From an uncultured Collinsella sp. (GTDB taxonomy: Bacteria; Actinomycetota; Coriobacteriia; Coriobacteriales; Coriobacteriaceae): DNA of 24,842 nt. A program made the position numbers and the translations under genes. Positions 7,542 through 16,500 of the stretch are shown here, in pieces. Each line of letters opens with the position of its first letter. Within the stretch, counting starts at the first letter, position 1. The notes below the pieces were generated by a model. That model was not told where the DNA came from. It was given only the letters and a program-made list of their open reading frames with translations, and ran no database searches. Location: NCBI GenBank assembly GCA_902490445.1, contig CABUDZ010000021.1, positions 1 through 24,842 of the forward strand, given 5' to 3'.

Positions 7542-7571
7542 AGCTCGTCGGCTTAGCCGGCGAGCTTTTTT
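7542..7571 (+). terminator. Terminator of tRNA-fMet
   Basis: An 11-bp GC-rich stem (7542-7552 with 7556-7566, one G-U) has a TTA triloop and runs straight into six T residues (7566-7571). It begins ten bases after the tRNA CCA end. This is a textbook Rho-independent terminator. Confidence 0.9.
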
Positions 7572-7619
7572 GTTATTCCGGGACCGTGTTTTCGGTCCAA
7601 TTCTCGGCCTCTCAAACAA

Positions 7620-8081
7620 AATCTCGATCTGTAACATCTAGACCCGATTTGGGCGGCTAGGTGTTACAGATTGAGATGTTGAGTCCCCGCCTGGACGGTT
7701 TGTCTAAATCTGTAACATGAGGGACGGATTTTGCCGAGTTGTTGTTACAGATTGAGATTTTCTTGCAGGCGGGTCCCGTTTGTCTTGATTTGTAACATCT
7801 GGGGCCCATTTTGCCGAGTAACCGTTACAGATCTAGATCTTTCGGCAGGCTAGATTGGTTTGTCTCGATCTGTAACAGTAAAGGGGCAAAAGTGGGTCCA
7901 GATGTTACAGATCTAGATTGTTGAGGATGGGTCGAGAGGAATGTCTCGATCTGTAACATCTAGGGTCGTTTTTGGCCTGTAGATGTTACAGATTGAGATT
8001 TTCCGCCGGGACGGTTTCGGTTTGTCTCGATCTGTAACAGTTGCTCGGCAAAATAGGGTCTTACTGTTACAGATCGAGACA
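7620..8081. repeat. Array of six ~80-bp palindromic repeat units
   Basis: Six units each have a left arm like TGTCTCGATCTGTAACA, a 25-base centre and a right arm like TGTTACAGATCGAGACA. Left arms start at 7620, 7701, 7781, 7861, 7942 and 8023; right arms start at 7662, 7743, 7823, 7903, 7984 and 8065. The arm-to-arm distance is 42 bases in every unit and units repeat every 80-81 bases. The last unit is a perfect 17-bp inverted repeat; the others have one to several mismatches. The 25-base centres are related (TTTTGCCGAG core), but those of units 4 and 6 are in reverse orientation. Inter-unit spacers are 21-22 bases. No reading frame is maintained. It resembles BIME-type clusters of alternating repeats more than CRISPR, since the intervening sequences are not unique. 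Confidence 0.9.
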
Positions 8082-8139
8082 AACCGGCAGCCGGCCCCGC
8101 CCCATCCACCTGCCGCTACCTGCTGTCTGCCGATTTCCG

Positions 8140-8169
8140 TTGCGCCACTGTGCTCCCATGCCATATCCT
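8140..8169 (+). promoter_or_regulatory. Weak candidate promoter for the OYE-family reductase
   Basis: TTGCGC (8140-8145) and TATCCT (8164-8169) are 18 bases apart and lie 53 bases before the start codon. Each box matches the consensus only partly. No better promoter is seen between the palindrome array and the gene. Confidence 0.3.
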
Positions 8170-8221
8170 CTAGACAACTACGCGGCAACATCGCCGCCGC
8201 GCCTACAAGAGAGGAATGTCC

Positions 8222-10252
8222 ATGACCGCACCTGCATCCAAGCTGCTCCAGCCCATTACGGTTGGCCCCCTTGAGCTCAAGAACCGCATTATGTTCCCGC
8301 CGCTGACCACCGGCTACGAGGAGCGCGACGGTTCCATCGGCGAGCGCAGCCTGGCTTTTTACGAGCGTCTGGCCCGTGGCGGCGTGAGCTACATCGTCAT
8401 CGGCGACGTCGCTCCCGTCATGACCGCGAGCCCCACGCCCAAGCTGGCGACCGACGCCCAGATCCCCACGTTTAAGGCACTGGCCGACGCCGTCCACAAG
8501 CACGGCGCCAAGGTCGCGCTGCAGCTGTTCCACCCCGAGTACGACGTGCCCGGTGTCGGCCGCATGGTCATGGGCTCCATGGCTGCCGCCAAGGCCGCGC
8601 AGGAGGCCAAGGCCGCCGGCGACGAGGAGACCTTCGCCGCCAAGATGGCCGAGTCCAACGAGATCCGCAAGCAGGCCTACGCCAAACTGCACCACGACAT
8701 GCAGCACTTTGTGAACGAGGCCACCGTGGAGCAACTCACCCAGATCAAGGAGGCCATCGCCGCCTCGGCCGCCCGCGCGCAGCAGGCTGGCATCGACGCC
8801 ATCGAGGTCCACGGCGACCGTCTGGTGGGTTCGCTGTGCTCCGCCATCCTCAACAAGCGCACGGACGAGTATGGCGGCTCGTTCGAGAACCGCGTCCGTT
8901 ATGCGCTGGAGGTCGTCGCCGCCATTAAGGAAGCCGCGCCGGAGCTGATGGTGGAGTACAAGCTCCCCGTGATCATGGAGAACCCCGACGGCACGCCGCG
9001 CGGCAAGGGCGGCCTGCTGCCCGACGAGGCCTGCGAGTTTGCCAAGCTGCTCGAGGGCGCGGGCATCGATATGATCCAGGTCGCACAGGCCAACCACACC
9101 GGCAACATGGGCGACACCATTCCGCCCATGGGCGCCATGCCCTACAACTGGACGCTGCCCGTGGCCGAGCGCGTCAAGGCCCTGGTCTCCGTGCCGGTGG
9201 CAACCGTCGGCCGCGTTGTCTCGGTCGAGGCCGGCGAGAAGATCCTGGAAGACGGATCGGCCGACATCATCGCTTACGGCCGTTCGCTCATGTGCGACCC
9301 CGACATTGCGCTCAAGGCCGCCACGGGCGAGCCCATTCGCGAGTGCCTCAACTGCAACAAGGGCTGCGTCGATGCGATCCAAAACCGCAAGTACATTTCG
9401 TGCGTGCTCAATGCCGAGAACGGAGACGAGGCGACCATCGCCATTAAGCCGGGCGAGGGCGACAAGAAGATTGCCGTGGTGGGCGGCGGTATTGCCGGCC
9501 TGGAGGCCGCGCGCGTGGCGGCCAAGCGCGGCTACGACGTGACCGTCTACGAGGCGAGCGATCATCTGGGCGGCCAGATTGTGCTGGCAGCCGCGCCTCC
9601 GCGCAAGGACGAGATCATGCGCTCGGTCGAGTATTACGAGAAGATTCTGCCCGGCCTGGGCGTGAAGGTTGAGCTCAACCATACCGCTAGCCCCGCGGAC
9701 CTCAACGCTGCCGACGCCGCGATTGTGGCTGTGGGCGCGCACGACGTGGTCATCCCCGTTCCGGGTGCCGATTCGGAGAAGGTCGTCTCGAGCTGGGACG
9801 TGCTGGCCGGCAAGGTGGAGCTTACGGGCCGCGTCGCCGTTATCGGCGGTGGCCTGGTGGGCACCGAGACTGCCGAGTACCTGCTGCAGCACGGCTGCGA
9901 GGTGGCGATCGTGGAGATGCTCGACAAGATTGCCGCGGGCGAGTCCGAGACCATCCTGCCGCTGATTATGAGCGACTTTGCCGAGCACAACGTGGAGCAG
10001 CACGTGAAGACCCGCCTGACCGCCATTACCGACGAGGGCGTGGAGGCTGTTCGCACCACCGAGGACGGCGCCGAGGAGCCGGTGAAGATCGCCTGCGATT
10101 ACGTGGTGATGGCCGTGGGCTCCAGGGCCAACGCGTTTGACCTGGACGGCGTGACGGTGCCCGTGACCTGCGTGGGCGACTGCTCGGGCGAGCGCACCGC
10201 CGACATTGCGAGCGCCATTCGCACGGCATATCACGCGGCCAACGAGCTGTAG
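8222..10252 (+). CDS. OYE-family FMN / 4Fe-4S / FAD oxidoreductase
   Basis: The 676-residue protein has the layout of 2,4-dienoyl-CoA reductase, trimethylamine dehydrogenase and the BaiCD/BaiH bile-acid reductases. An N-terminal FMN-binding TIM barrel covers residues 1 to about 370 (NRIMFPPL at the start, NKRTDEYGGSFENR in the middle). A 4Fe-4S motif follows, with C375, C378, C382 and C394 spaced CX2CX3CX11C. The C-terminus has two dinucleotide folds, GGGIAGLEAAR (about 420) and GGGLVGTETAE (about 542). Electrons would pass from NAD(P)H through FAD and the cluster to FMN and onto an activated C=C bond. The usual HGAHGYL segment reads HGDRLVG here, so the second His is missing and the substrate may differ. 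The start at 8222 follows GAGAGG by seven bases; an ATG at 8216 is too close. It is transcribed alone. Confidence 0.88.
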   Translation: MTAPASKLLQPITVGPLELKNRIMFPPLTTGYEERDGSIGERSLAFYERLARGGVSYIVIGDVAPVMTASPTPKLATDAQIPTFKALADAVHKHGAKVALQLFHPEYDVPGVGRMVMGSMAAAKAAQEAKAAGDEETFAAKMAESNEIRKQAYAKLHHDMQHFVNEATVEQLTQIKEAIAASAARAQQAGIDAIEVHGDRLVGSLCSAILNKRTDEYGGSFENRVRYALEVVAAIKEAAPELMVEYKLPVIMENPDGTPRGKGGLLPDEACEFAKLLEGAGIDMIQVAQANHTGNMGDTIPPMGAMPYNWTLPVAERVKALVSVPVATVGRVVSVEAGEKILEDGSADIIAYGRSLMCDPDIALKAATGEPIRECLNCNKGCVDAIQNRKYISCVLNAENGDEATIAIKPGEGDKKIAVVGGGIAGLEAARVAAKRGYDVTVYEASDHLGGQIVLAAAPPRKDEIMRSVEYYEKILPGLGVKVELNHTASPADLNAADAAIVAVGAHDVVIPVPGADSEKVVSSWDVLAGKVELTGRVAVIGGGLVGTETAEYLLQHGCEVAIVEMLDKIAAGESETILPLIMSDFAEHNVEQHVKTRLTAITDEGVEAVRTTEDGAEEPVKIACDYVVMAVGSRANAFDLDGVTVPVTCVGDCSGERTADIASAIRTAYHAANEL

Positions 10253-10267
10253 TTAACTTCGCGGCCA

Positions 10268-10297
10268 GGCGGGGCGGTAGCACGGATCCGCCCCGCC
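10268..10297 (+). terminator. GC-rich hairpin after the reductase
   Basis: A 10-bp GC stem (10268-10277 with 10288-10297) lies 15 bases after the stop codon. It has no T-run, so alone it would terminate poorly. It may protect the 3' end or act together with the next hairpin. Confidence 0.5.
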
Positions 10298-10326
10298 CGA
10301 CTGCGTCCCTGCGCACATAGACCATC

Positions 10327-10369
10327 AACCGGGGTGGGGCCTGCAAGAACAGCGGGCCCCACCCCGGTT
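10327..10369 (+). terminator. Main terminator of the reductase gene
   Basis: A perfect 15-bp stem (10327-10341 with 10355-10369) has a 13-base loop and ends in TTTT. The very stable stem and its position 74 bases after the stop make it the likely transcript end. It separates the housekeeping part from the surface operon. Confidence 0.8.
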
Positions 10370-10452
10370 TTGGTGCAGGGGGCAGATTAGTTTGCACCAA
10401 GTCCTTGGCATATGGGCGTGGCTGCTGTTCGTAATCTTTAAGACATCATTAA

Positions 10453-10492
10453 GGCTTGCGTTGTGGAGCAAGCCGCAGGTCAATGCTATTCT
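10453..10492 (+). promoter_or_regulatory. Candidate promoter/operator of the surface operon
   Basis: An extended -10 (TGC then TATTCT, 10484-10492) lies about 113 bases before the first gene. TTGTGG at 10461-10466 could be a -35 but is 20 bases away. A 7-bp dyad, GGCTTGC (10453-10459) with GCAAGCC (10468-10474), straddles that -35 region and could be a repressor or activator site. A second dyad, CCTGCTAGCAGG (10580-10591), lies 13 bases before the first start codon. Between 10370 and 10604 I see no other gene. Confidence 0.35.
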
Positions 10493-10604
10493 TTTACCTT
10501 ATCGTACGGTGTTGTATTCTGCCTGAATTCTCTACCTGCGAACAACGGATAAACGCGACCGAGCGGAAAGGATGGCACGCCTGCTAGCAGGGCAAACGTA
10601 AACG

Positions 10605-11663
10605 ATGAGTGGCATGGACCGACATAGCGAGCTCCAGCAGCACAAGACGGCGGCCGAGTACCGCCAAGCTGCCGACGAGCACGTGCGGACCCTCAAGGAT
10701 TTCTGGAAGGATTTCCTGGTGAGCGGTCTGTTTGTGCTGGCCGCCATCGTTGCCATCTTTGCATGCCTGGCCTGGTTTGCCGCGAATAACCGAGTGAGTG
10801 CCACGGGGAGCACGATCGCGGCGAAGGGCCCGCGGTTTGTGCTCTCGGGAACGCAGGGCGGCACGGCGGGTAAGTACGACACTCAGGACAACTACGCGTC
10901 GGACAGTACAAGCCTTGCCGTGAACAATCTTTTCAACCTCAATAACATGAGCACCGATGGCGGTCTCTCTCCGGGGTCGGCCGGCCAGCTCCAGCTCAAC
11001 GTCAGGCCGCTCTGCAATGACCTGCACGATATCACGGTGGAGATGACCTGGGAAATTTCTGTTCAGACGAGCGTTGCGGGCACGGGCGGCACTGCTGCGG
11101 ATGCATCGAAAAACGAAGAGATCATCAACTCGCTTAAAGATTTGGTGCGCGGTCATATCCTGGTTTTTCAGGGCAAAGATGCCTCTGGCTTTTACTCGAA
11201 TCCGCTGGTCCCCACGACCACCACGGTGACCCAGGACGGGGCCAGCGTCACCGTCATTACGCAGAGCTTTACCATCCCAAAGTCGAGCTTTTACGCTGCG
11301 GACTCAAATAGCACGACCGAAACCGTCACCAAAACCCTCTACTGGATTTGGCCGGAACAGTTCAAGAGCTATGTTCGCACGGGCAACGCCGGCTACGGTG
11401 GCAACCTTTTCGCTAACACAGGCGACGAGGGGGGATACACAACCCTCGTCGGCGACATCAACAATAACCACGCGCGCTATTTCCGCGCCGATAGCACGAG
11501 CGTGCCAGGTCAGGCGCCTAGCGCGGTTCCGCCTGTCGGAGCCGGCATGTCCTCTGCGGATGTGGAAACCTGCGCCAGCTACTACAACAACGCCGACGAG
11601 ATTATCGGCAAGAACGTCAAGTACATTCGCGTGCGCTTCACCGCCAAGGAGGCGGATAAATAA
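10605..11663 (+). CDS. Single-pass membrane protein, first gene of the surface operon
   Basis: The family is not recognised. The 352-residue protein has a charged cytoplasmic head (residues 1 to about 36), one hydrophobic helix (about 37-58, FLVSGLFVLAAIVAIFACLA) and then WFAANNRVSATG, followed by an extracytoplasmic Ser/Thr/Gly/Asn-rich region of nearly 300 residues with many short beta-like stretches. The aromatic-Phe pair straight after the helix recalls TasA/camelysin-type proteins, where AYFSD- or AWFTD-like sequences follow the leader; that likeness is inference. There are few cysteines and no sorting signal. The start lacks a good ribosome binding site: only AGGG about 15 bases upstream is visible, and a second in-frame ATG at 10614 is no better. 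The next gene starts on the base after its stop. Confidence 0.75.
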   Translation: MSGMDRHSELQQHKTAAEYRQAADEHVRTLKDFWKDFLVSGLFVLAAIVAIFACLAWFAANNRVSATGSTIAAKGPRFVLSGTQGGTAGKYDTQDNYASDSTSLAVNNLFNLNNMSTDGGLSPGSAGQLQLNVRPLCNDLHDITVEMTWEISVQTSVAGTGGTAADASKNEEIINSLKDLVRGHILVFQGKDASGFYSNPLVPTTTTVTQDGASVTVITQSFTIPKSSFYAADSNSTTETVTKTLYWIWPEQFKSYVRTGNAGYGGNLFANTGDEGGYTTLVGDINNNHARYFRADSTSVPGQAPSAVPPVGAGMSSADVETCASYYNNADEIIGKNVKYIRVRFTAKEADK

Positions 11664-12503
11664 ATGGACGAGCAGCTTAATGCCCGCGAGCAGGGCGATA
11701 TCAAACACAACGAAGGAGCGGCAAACCCCGGCGGCAACGGGTTCGGCTCGCACGGCGAAGCGCGTCCGGCTGGCCGCATCGAGCGCATCAAGGCTTGGGT
11801 GAGCGACCACCGTCGCGAATCCCTGGCCATCGTGGGTCTGGTGGCCGTGCTTCTCGTGTTGCTGGGATTGACGCTCGGATGGTTCGTCGATGCCAATCGC
11901 GGCTCCACCGTTGGCAAGATCAAGGAGCCGGCGGAGCTCAAAGTGCTGGGCCCCAACGCTACGGCAACAGAGCAGGTCGACCTGAGCTACAACCCCGAAT
12001 ACGGCGATACCAAGACCGGCAACACGGTGACGCTCAAGCGCCCGTTTTGCGTGCAGACGGGCGGTGACGGTTTTGAGCTGCAGCTTGCGAATACGACCAA
12101 CATTACGGGTCTCACTATTGAGCTGTACAGAGCCGAGAACACGTCTGCGCTCCAGACGCCCGACGTGAGCGGTACCGCAGACGGCAAATCTTATAGCTGG
12201 AAAGCAACCGGAGAGAACCTGCTGACGAGCTTCGAATATATCAACAAGGAGAACGACGGTCTGGCAGCCGTGCCGGGCGAGGGCGCAAGCGACCCTACAT
12301 TCAAGGACTATCAAAACGTCCAGCGCAACGCGCGCCCGCTCTACCGATACAAGAAATTCGGCAAAGGCGACCTCAACGCTAAGACACTCGACAACTCGAC
12401 TGGCAATGACACGCTTAACTTTATCATCAAGCTTTCGTGGGACGAGAGCGCCAAAGAGACCGACGTGATTTACCTGATCGCGCGCAACGCGAGCGGCAAG
12501 TAG
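11664..12503 (+). CDS. Single-pass membrane protein, second gene of the surface operon
   Basis: The family is not recognised. The 279-residue protein repeats the architecture of its upstream neighbour: a polar head of about 52 residues with a basic stretch just before the membrane (RRES), one hydrophobic helix (about 54-73, IVGLVAVLLVLLGLTLGW) and then WFVDANRGSTVGK. A beta-rich, Asn/Thr-rich outside domain of about 200 residues follows. AAGGAGG (11647-11653) inside the previous gene serves the ATG at 11664, which is adjacent to the TAA at 11661. This spacing implies coupled translation and a shared complex or pathway with the flanking genes. I infer a surface role; no enzyme motif is visible. 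Confidence 0.75.
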   Translation: MDEQLNAREQGDIKHNEGAANPGGNGFGSHGEARPAGRIERIKAWVSDHRRESLAIVGLVAVLLVLLGLTLGWFVDANRGSTVGKIKEPAELKVLGPNATATEQVDLSYNPEYGDTKTGNTVTLKRPFCVQTGGDGFELQLANTTNITGLTIELYRAENTSALQTPDVSGTADGKSYSWKATGENLLTSFEYINKENDGLAAVPGEGASDPTFKDYQNVQRNARPLYRYKKFGKGDLNAKTLDNSTGNDTLNFIIKLSWDESAKETDVIYLIARNASGK

Positions 12504-12517
12504 GAGAGGGGGCGCAC

Positions 12518-13462
12518 ATGGAGAAGCAAGAGAAACAGCAGGATGCCGAGCGCGAGCAGCTGGCAAAAAGCAAGAGCCTAGTCAAGAACAAGCTGGTTGT
12601 GGCGGCAATCGCACTTATTTGCGCCGTGGCGCTCGTGACGGGTGGCTACTTTACCTATTCCGCCTACACCGCCAACGGATTTCTAAAGTCCGTCGCCGCA
12701 ACGGGCACTGCGCAGAGCCTATTTGCAAGCGATTTGCTCACGGGCTATATGAGTGCGCCTAGCCCCGACGAGCTCGCCCGTGCCCAGCGCTCCGTTACGG
12801 TGTATCCCAACAACGGGCAGTGCAACTTTACCTTTAGCATCTACAACTACTTGCTGGGCAACAGCAACTTCTGCAACGACAAAAATGTGACATACACCTT
12901 GACGGTCGAGGGGCACGGGCTCGATGGCGCCACGTGGAGCTATGCGCCCCAGCCCGGTAGCAGCGTCACGCTTCCGGAGAATCAACCTACCAAGAACGAC
13001 TACACCGTGACCTTCCCCGAGGCTAAGTTGGGACAAGCATACTTTGTGATTAAGGCCACGGTCGTATCGGAGAAGAGCCCCGGCACCGAGCTAGCCTGTC
13101 TGGCGGCGAAAGTCGTGCCGTCAAAGAGGGCCGAGGTCAAGACCGCTGCGGTTGAGGGCGCGCTGGTCGATGAGGCTGGCAAGTTTGCTGATTACGCCGC
13201 ATACAACTACCGCGTGACGGTTACGGGCGCACTGGCAAACGTCACGCTCACGTGGGGGGAGAACGTGGAGATCGACCCGTTCTTTGAGACCAACCATAGC
13301 GCGACGGTGGATGCTGCAGCTCGCAAGGCTACGTTCACCATGGAGCCGGGTTCGATGGTCGTCAACTTTTACCGAGCGGACGGCAAAACGCCCGGTGGCT
13401 GGGGCGACCTGGACATTAGCGTGAGCGGAACTACTCTGACGGGCGCGACGGAGACTCGATAA
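12518..13462 (+). CDS. Single-pass membrane protein, third gene of the surface operon
   Basis: The family is not recognised. The 314-residue product has a highly charged head rich in Glu, Gln and Lys (residues 1-24, MEKQEKQQDAEREQ), a hydrophobic helix (about 25-46, LVVAAIALICAVALVTGGY) and then YFTYSAYTANG. The outside part looks like two beta-sandwich-sized segments, about 70-190 and 200-314. It has cysteines at C115 and C126 (QCNFTF, NFCND) that could form a disulphide. The ATG at 12518 is preceded by GGAGAGGGGG (12503-12512). It lies 14 bases after gene two and 39 bases before the giant protein. All three membrane genes share layout but little obvious sequence, so they may be partners rather than copies. 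Confidence 0.75.
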   Translation: MEKQEKQQDAEREQLAKSKSLVKNKLVVAAIALICAVALVTGGYFTYSAYTANGFLKSVAATGTAQSLFASDLLTGYMSAPSPDELARAQRSVTVYPNNGQCNFTFSIYNYLLGNSNFCNDKNVTYTLTVEGHGLDGATWSYAPQPGSSVTLPENQPTKNDYTVTFPEAKLGQAYFVIKATVVSEKSPGTELACLAAKVVPSKRAEVKTAAVEGALVDEAGKFADYAAYNYRVTVTGALANVTLTWGENVEIDPFFETNHSATVDAAARKATFTMEPGSMVVNFYRADGKTPGGWGDLDISVSGTTLTGATETR

Positions 13463-13501
13463 CTCTGGAAGCGGAGTTTTAGGATAAGAGGTACGGAATC
13501 G

Positions 13502-16500
13502 ATGAGAACGGCAAAGCGCATATTCGCAGAGTTCATGACGGTGGTCATGGTGCTCCAAGCATGCTCGCCCACGGTGGCTGCTGTGGCGGCAGGCTGGCAG
13601 AACATCTCGAACGAGATTGCTGCCGCATCTGCGAAGGCGTTGGATACTGCCGAGAGCGGCGAGACCAACGGCGATGTCACGATCGGGTCTGGGTCGAGTG
13701 ATGCCGGCGCCGACAGCGACAGTGCTGGGGATGACGCGGTGAAGGATGACGCTGCAGCAGGCGATACCACCGATAGCGCCACTGGTTCCGATTCCACGGG
13801 CGACCAGACGGAAGGCGACGATGCCGCTGACGATGCCGCCGCTGACGACGCCGAGCAAGATGCCGATGATGCGACTTCGGAGGACGCTGATGCCCAGGCG
13901 GGTGCGACGATCACGGATTTGAATAAGCTCGTCGAGCTGCTCGAGAAGAACGGCGCGGAAAGCATCGTGCGCAAAGACGACGAGAGCGGAATCCGAAGCC
14001 TCGATGTCAAGTCGTCGGAGGCGTTCGCCGTCCTGTCTAACGCCGACGCTTCGCTTTACTATGATGCGCAGATCAAGGTTATCATCACGGGCGATGCGAA
14101 GCTCACCGAGTCGGCTAATAACGGCATGTCTTTCCAGGGTCTTGGCAGTGATGAATGTCCGTTTGAAGGCAGGATCTATAGGGACGTTGATAGTCCCGTC
14201 GAGCTTACGACTGATCGGACGGTTTTTAATAACCTCAAGCTGTCTGACCAAAACAAAACGGTCAGGATAAAGTGGGTAGGCGCGACTAGCTATAGCGCAC
14301 CGATGGTCGCTACGAAGGTCAGCGGTGGGGGCAAGACGCTCAACGCTGTGGTCAACATCGCAGATCCCGTAGGTACCGGCGGGACGGATACGACTTCCGC
14401 TCTGACGGCGCCCCTTTTGGGTGAGGCGATGGGTGACCTTACTACAGAGGTCACCTATGGCCCTGCCGGTTCTCTCGAGAAGCTCAACGTAAATGCAGCG
14501 GGAAACATCGGTCTTTTAGCGAATACAGTCAAGAGCGGAACCTTTACGGTGGGGTCTGTTAAGTTTCCCGCTAGCCTTGCCGCGGGCGGTGTCGTCGAGA
14601 CGAGCTCCGGTAATGCCGGTCTGCTCGTAGGCACGGTCGAGGATGGCGCGACTTTGAACGTCGGCACCCTTAATGTTCCCGCTGCTACCGTTCAGTCTGC
14701 AAGCGGTTCCGCCGGTGGTGTCGCAGGTCTCGTCGGTTCGAACACAGGCGCCACAGTCAACGTCACGGAGGCTCTCGACCTGCACATGCTCACCGTCAAG
14801 GGCACCACCGCCAGTGGCGGCTTCATCGGTAAGGCGACCAGGCTCGCGCTGGGCGCGGACAACAAGAAGTTCACCTGTCCCGCCAACGTCGGCGATGCGA
14901 ACAGCAAAAGTTCCGGCGGCTTCATCGGCGACGTTAGTTTTGCCGGCCCGGTCGAGTTTGCCAACAACGACCAAATCGATACGGGCGAGGGCGTGAATCT
15001 TGGCCAAAGTGGGGACACGGGCGCGGGCGGCGTGTTCGGTCTCCTGGACACAACGAACGGCGATGTCGCAATATCAGGTGGCTCGTATACTAGCAAACTG
15101 GTGACGGGCTCCAGCTCCATCTATGGCGGTCTGGTCGGTAGAGTTCAGGATGTGACCAACACAGAGAAGTCGAACAACACCCTTCATATAAAGACGGGTG
15201 CCGCGGGCAACCGCTGTTCGGTTGATACTACATGCAGCGTCGCGCCGCGACTGGCAGGAGGCCTGGTCGGCTGGGTGGCAAAGAGCAACAATACTGGAGG
15301 CGTTGTAATCGTTGACGGCGCGGACGTCACGTGCCATTCTCCAAAAGCCAATGGAAAGAACTGCGGGTTTGGCGGTGTTGTTGGCGCCTTGGATAGCGGC
15401 TATAGCGTGGGCGGGCGTTCGCGTTTTGGAATTCTGGACTGCGGGGACGTTCGCGTTGAAACTGATAAAAACGAATCAATCGCATGTGGTGCCGGAATTG
15501 TGGGTTCGGCATGGAACGGCGTCTTGCGCTTGCGTGGGACTACCGATTTATCCGATTGCAAGCTCGAGGCCAACGGTAATACCAGCCAAATTCTTAGATC
15601 CTTGGATGGATGCGCCCCATTGGTGTTTGCTCTAGGTTCAGGCTCGGATGCTGAGGCAACGAACGATAATTATTGGCTTTACAAACGTCCTGCTGCGGCG
15701 AGGATCGATGACCTGACCTATAACCAGGTTATCCGCCTGACCGGAGAGGAGGGCAAGCTCAGCAAGGATCTTATTAAACTTGATGAAAGCACCTTTTATC
15801 AGCCGTTGTGCAATCTGAGTGGTGCTCCAGATGCTGGCAGCAGTGCTGGCTACTCTTGGGGTTATCAGCTACGGTCCCAAAATGGTGACGGGAAGTCGGG
15901 TACATACCTCATTAATGATGCGGATACATTCGCATGCATTGCCATGACGGTCCAAACGAACGGCTACTTTGGCGGTGTATTCGGCATCGGCACGGCTAAT
16001 ATTACGAGCTGGTATGGTAATAGTGGGAATGCTATCTCAATTACTTCCGACATTGACCTGCGAGGTACAGGCCTTGAAGGTCTTGCATGTGATGGGTCCG
16101 GGCAAGTTAATGCCTTCGTAGGGGCTGTCGAGGGCAACCATCATACCGTTACCTTGGCGATTGGCGAACCTTACGGTACGCGCAACGGCAATGCGCTTGG
16201 CGCAAACGATTCGACTGAAGGCAACGGCAAGATTTACCGGCACAGCCGTCTGGGCCTCTTTGCCGCTATCGGCGGTGGCGCGACGGTGAATAACCTCACC
16301 GTCGATGGCGTTATGAAGTTCGATAACGGCTTAGGCGTCGACGCTGGCTCGCTTGCGGCAACTATCACTGGCAAGACAACGCTCAGCGGCGTTACGTGCA
16401 AGCCGAAAATCACCTGCGATGATACGTTCGGCAACGATGTCAACATTGGCGGCATTGCTGGTAGCGTGAGGGGTGGTGGAACCGTTACTTTCGGCAGCAG

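Noticed and set aside
7260..7637. N-terminal extension of coaX by 126 residues
   Set aside because: The extension reads through the antisense of the tRNA gene (its DLNLRPPGYEPGELPDC stretch is a well-known tRNA artefact) and part of the palindrome array.
7620..8081. CRISPR array
   Set aside because: The repeated arms alternate in orientation and the intervening 25- and 21-22-base sequences are related to each other, so they are not unique spacers. No cas gene is present.
7620..8081. Integron attC sites (the 59-base unit length is suggestive)
   Set aside because: The arms carry GTTACAG, which does not fit the attC core GTTRRRY, and no gene cassettes lie between units.
7913..10234. A 773-residue open frame on the minus strand over the OYE-family gene
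   Set aside because: It is an antisense shadow caused by GC-rich codons. The plus-strand frame has all family motifs, a ribosome binding site and a terminator; the antisense product has none and is rich in His, Gly and Leu as shadows usually are.
10572..10601. Nine-codon leader peptide before the surface operon
   Set aside because: An ATG after AAAGG opens a nine-residue frame, but the ribosome binding site abuts the ATG and there is no codon run or attenuator to support a leader.
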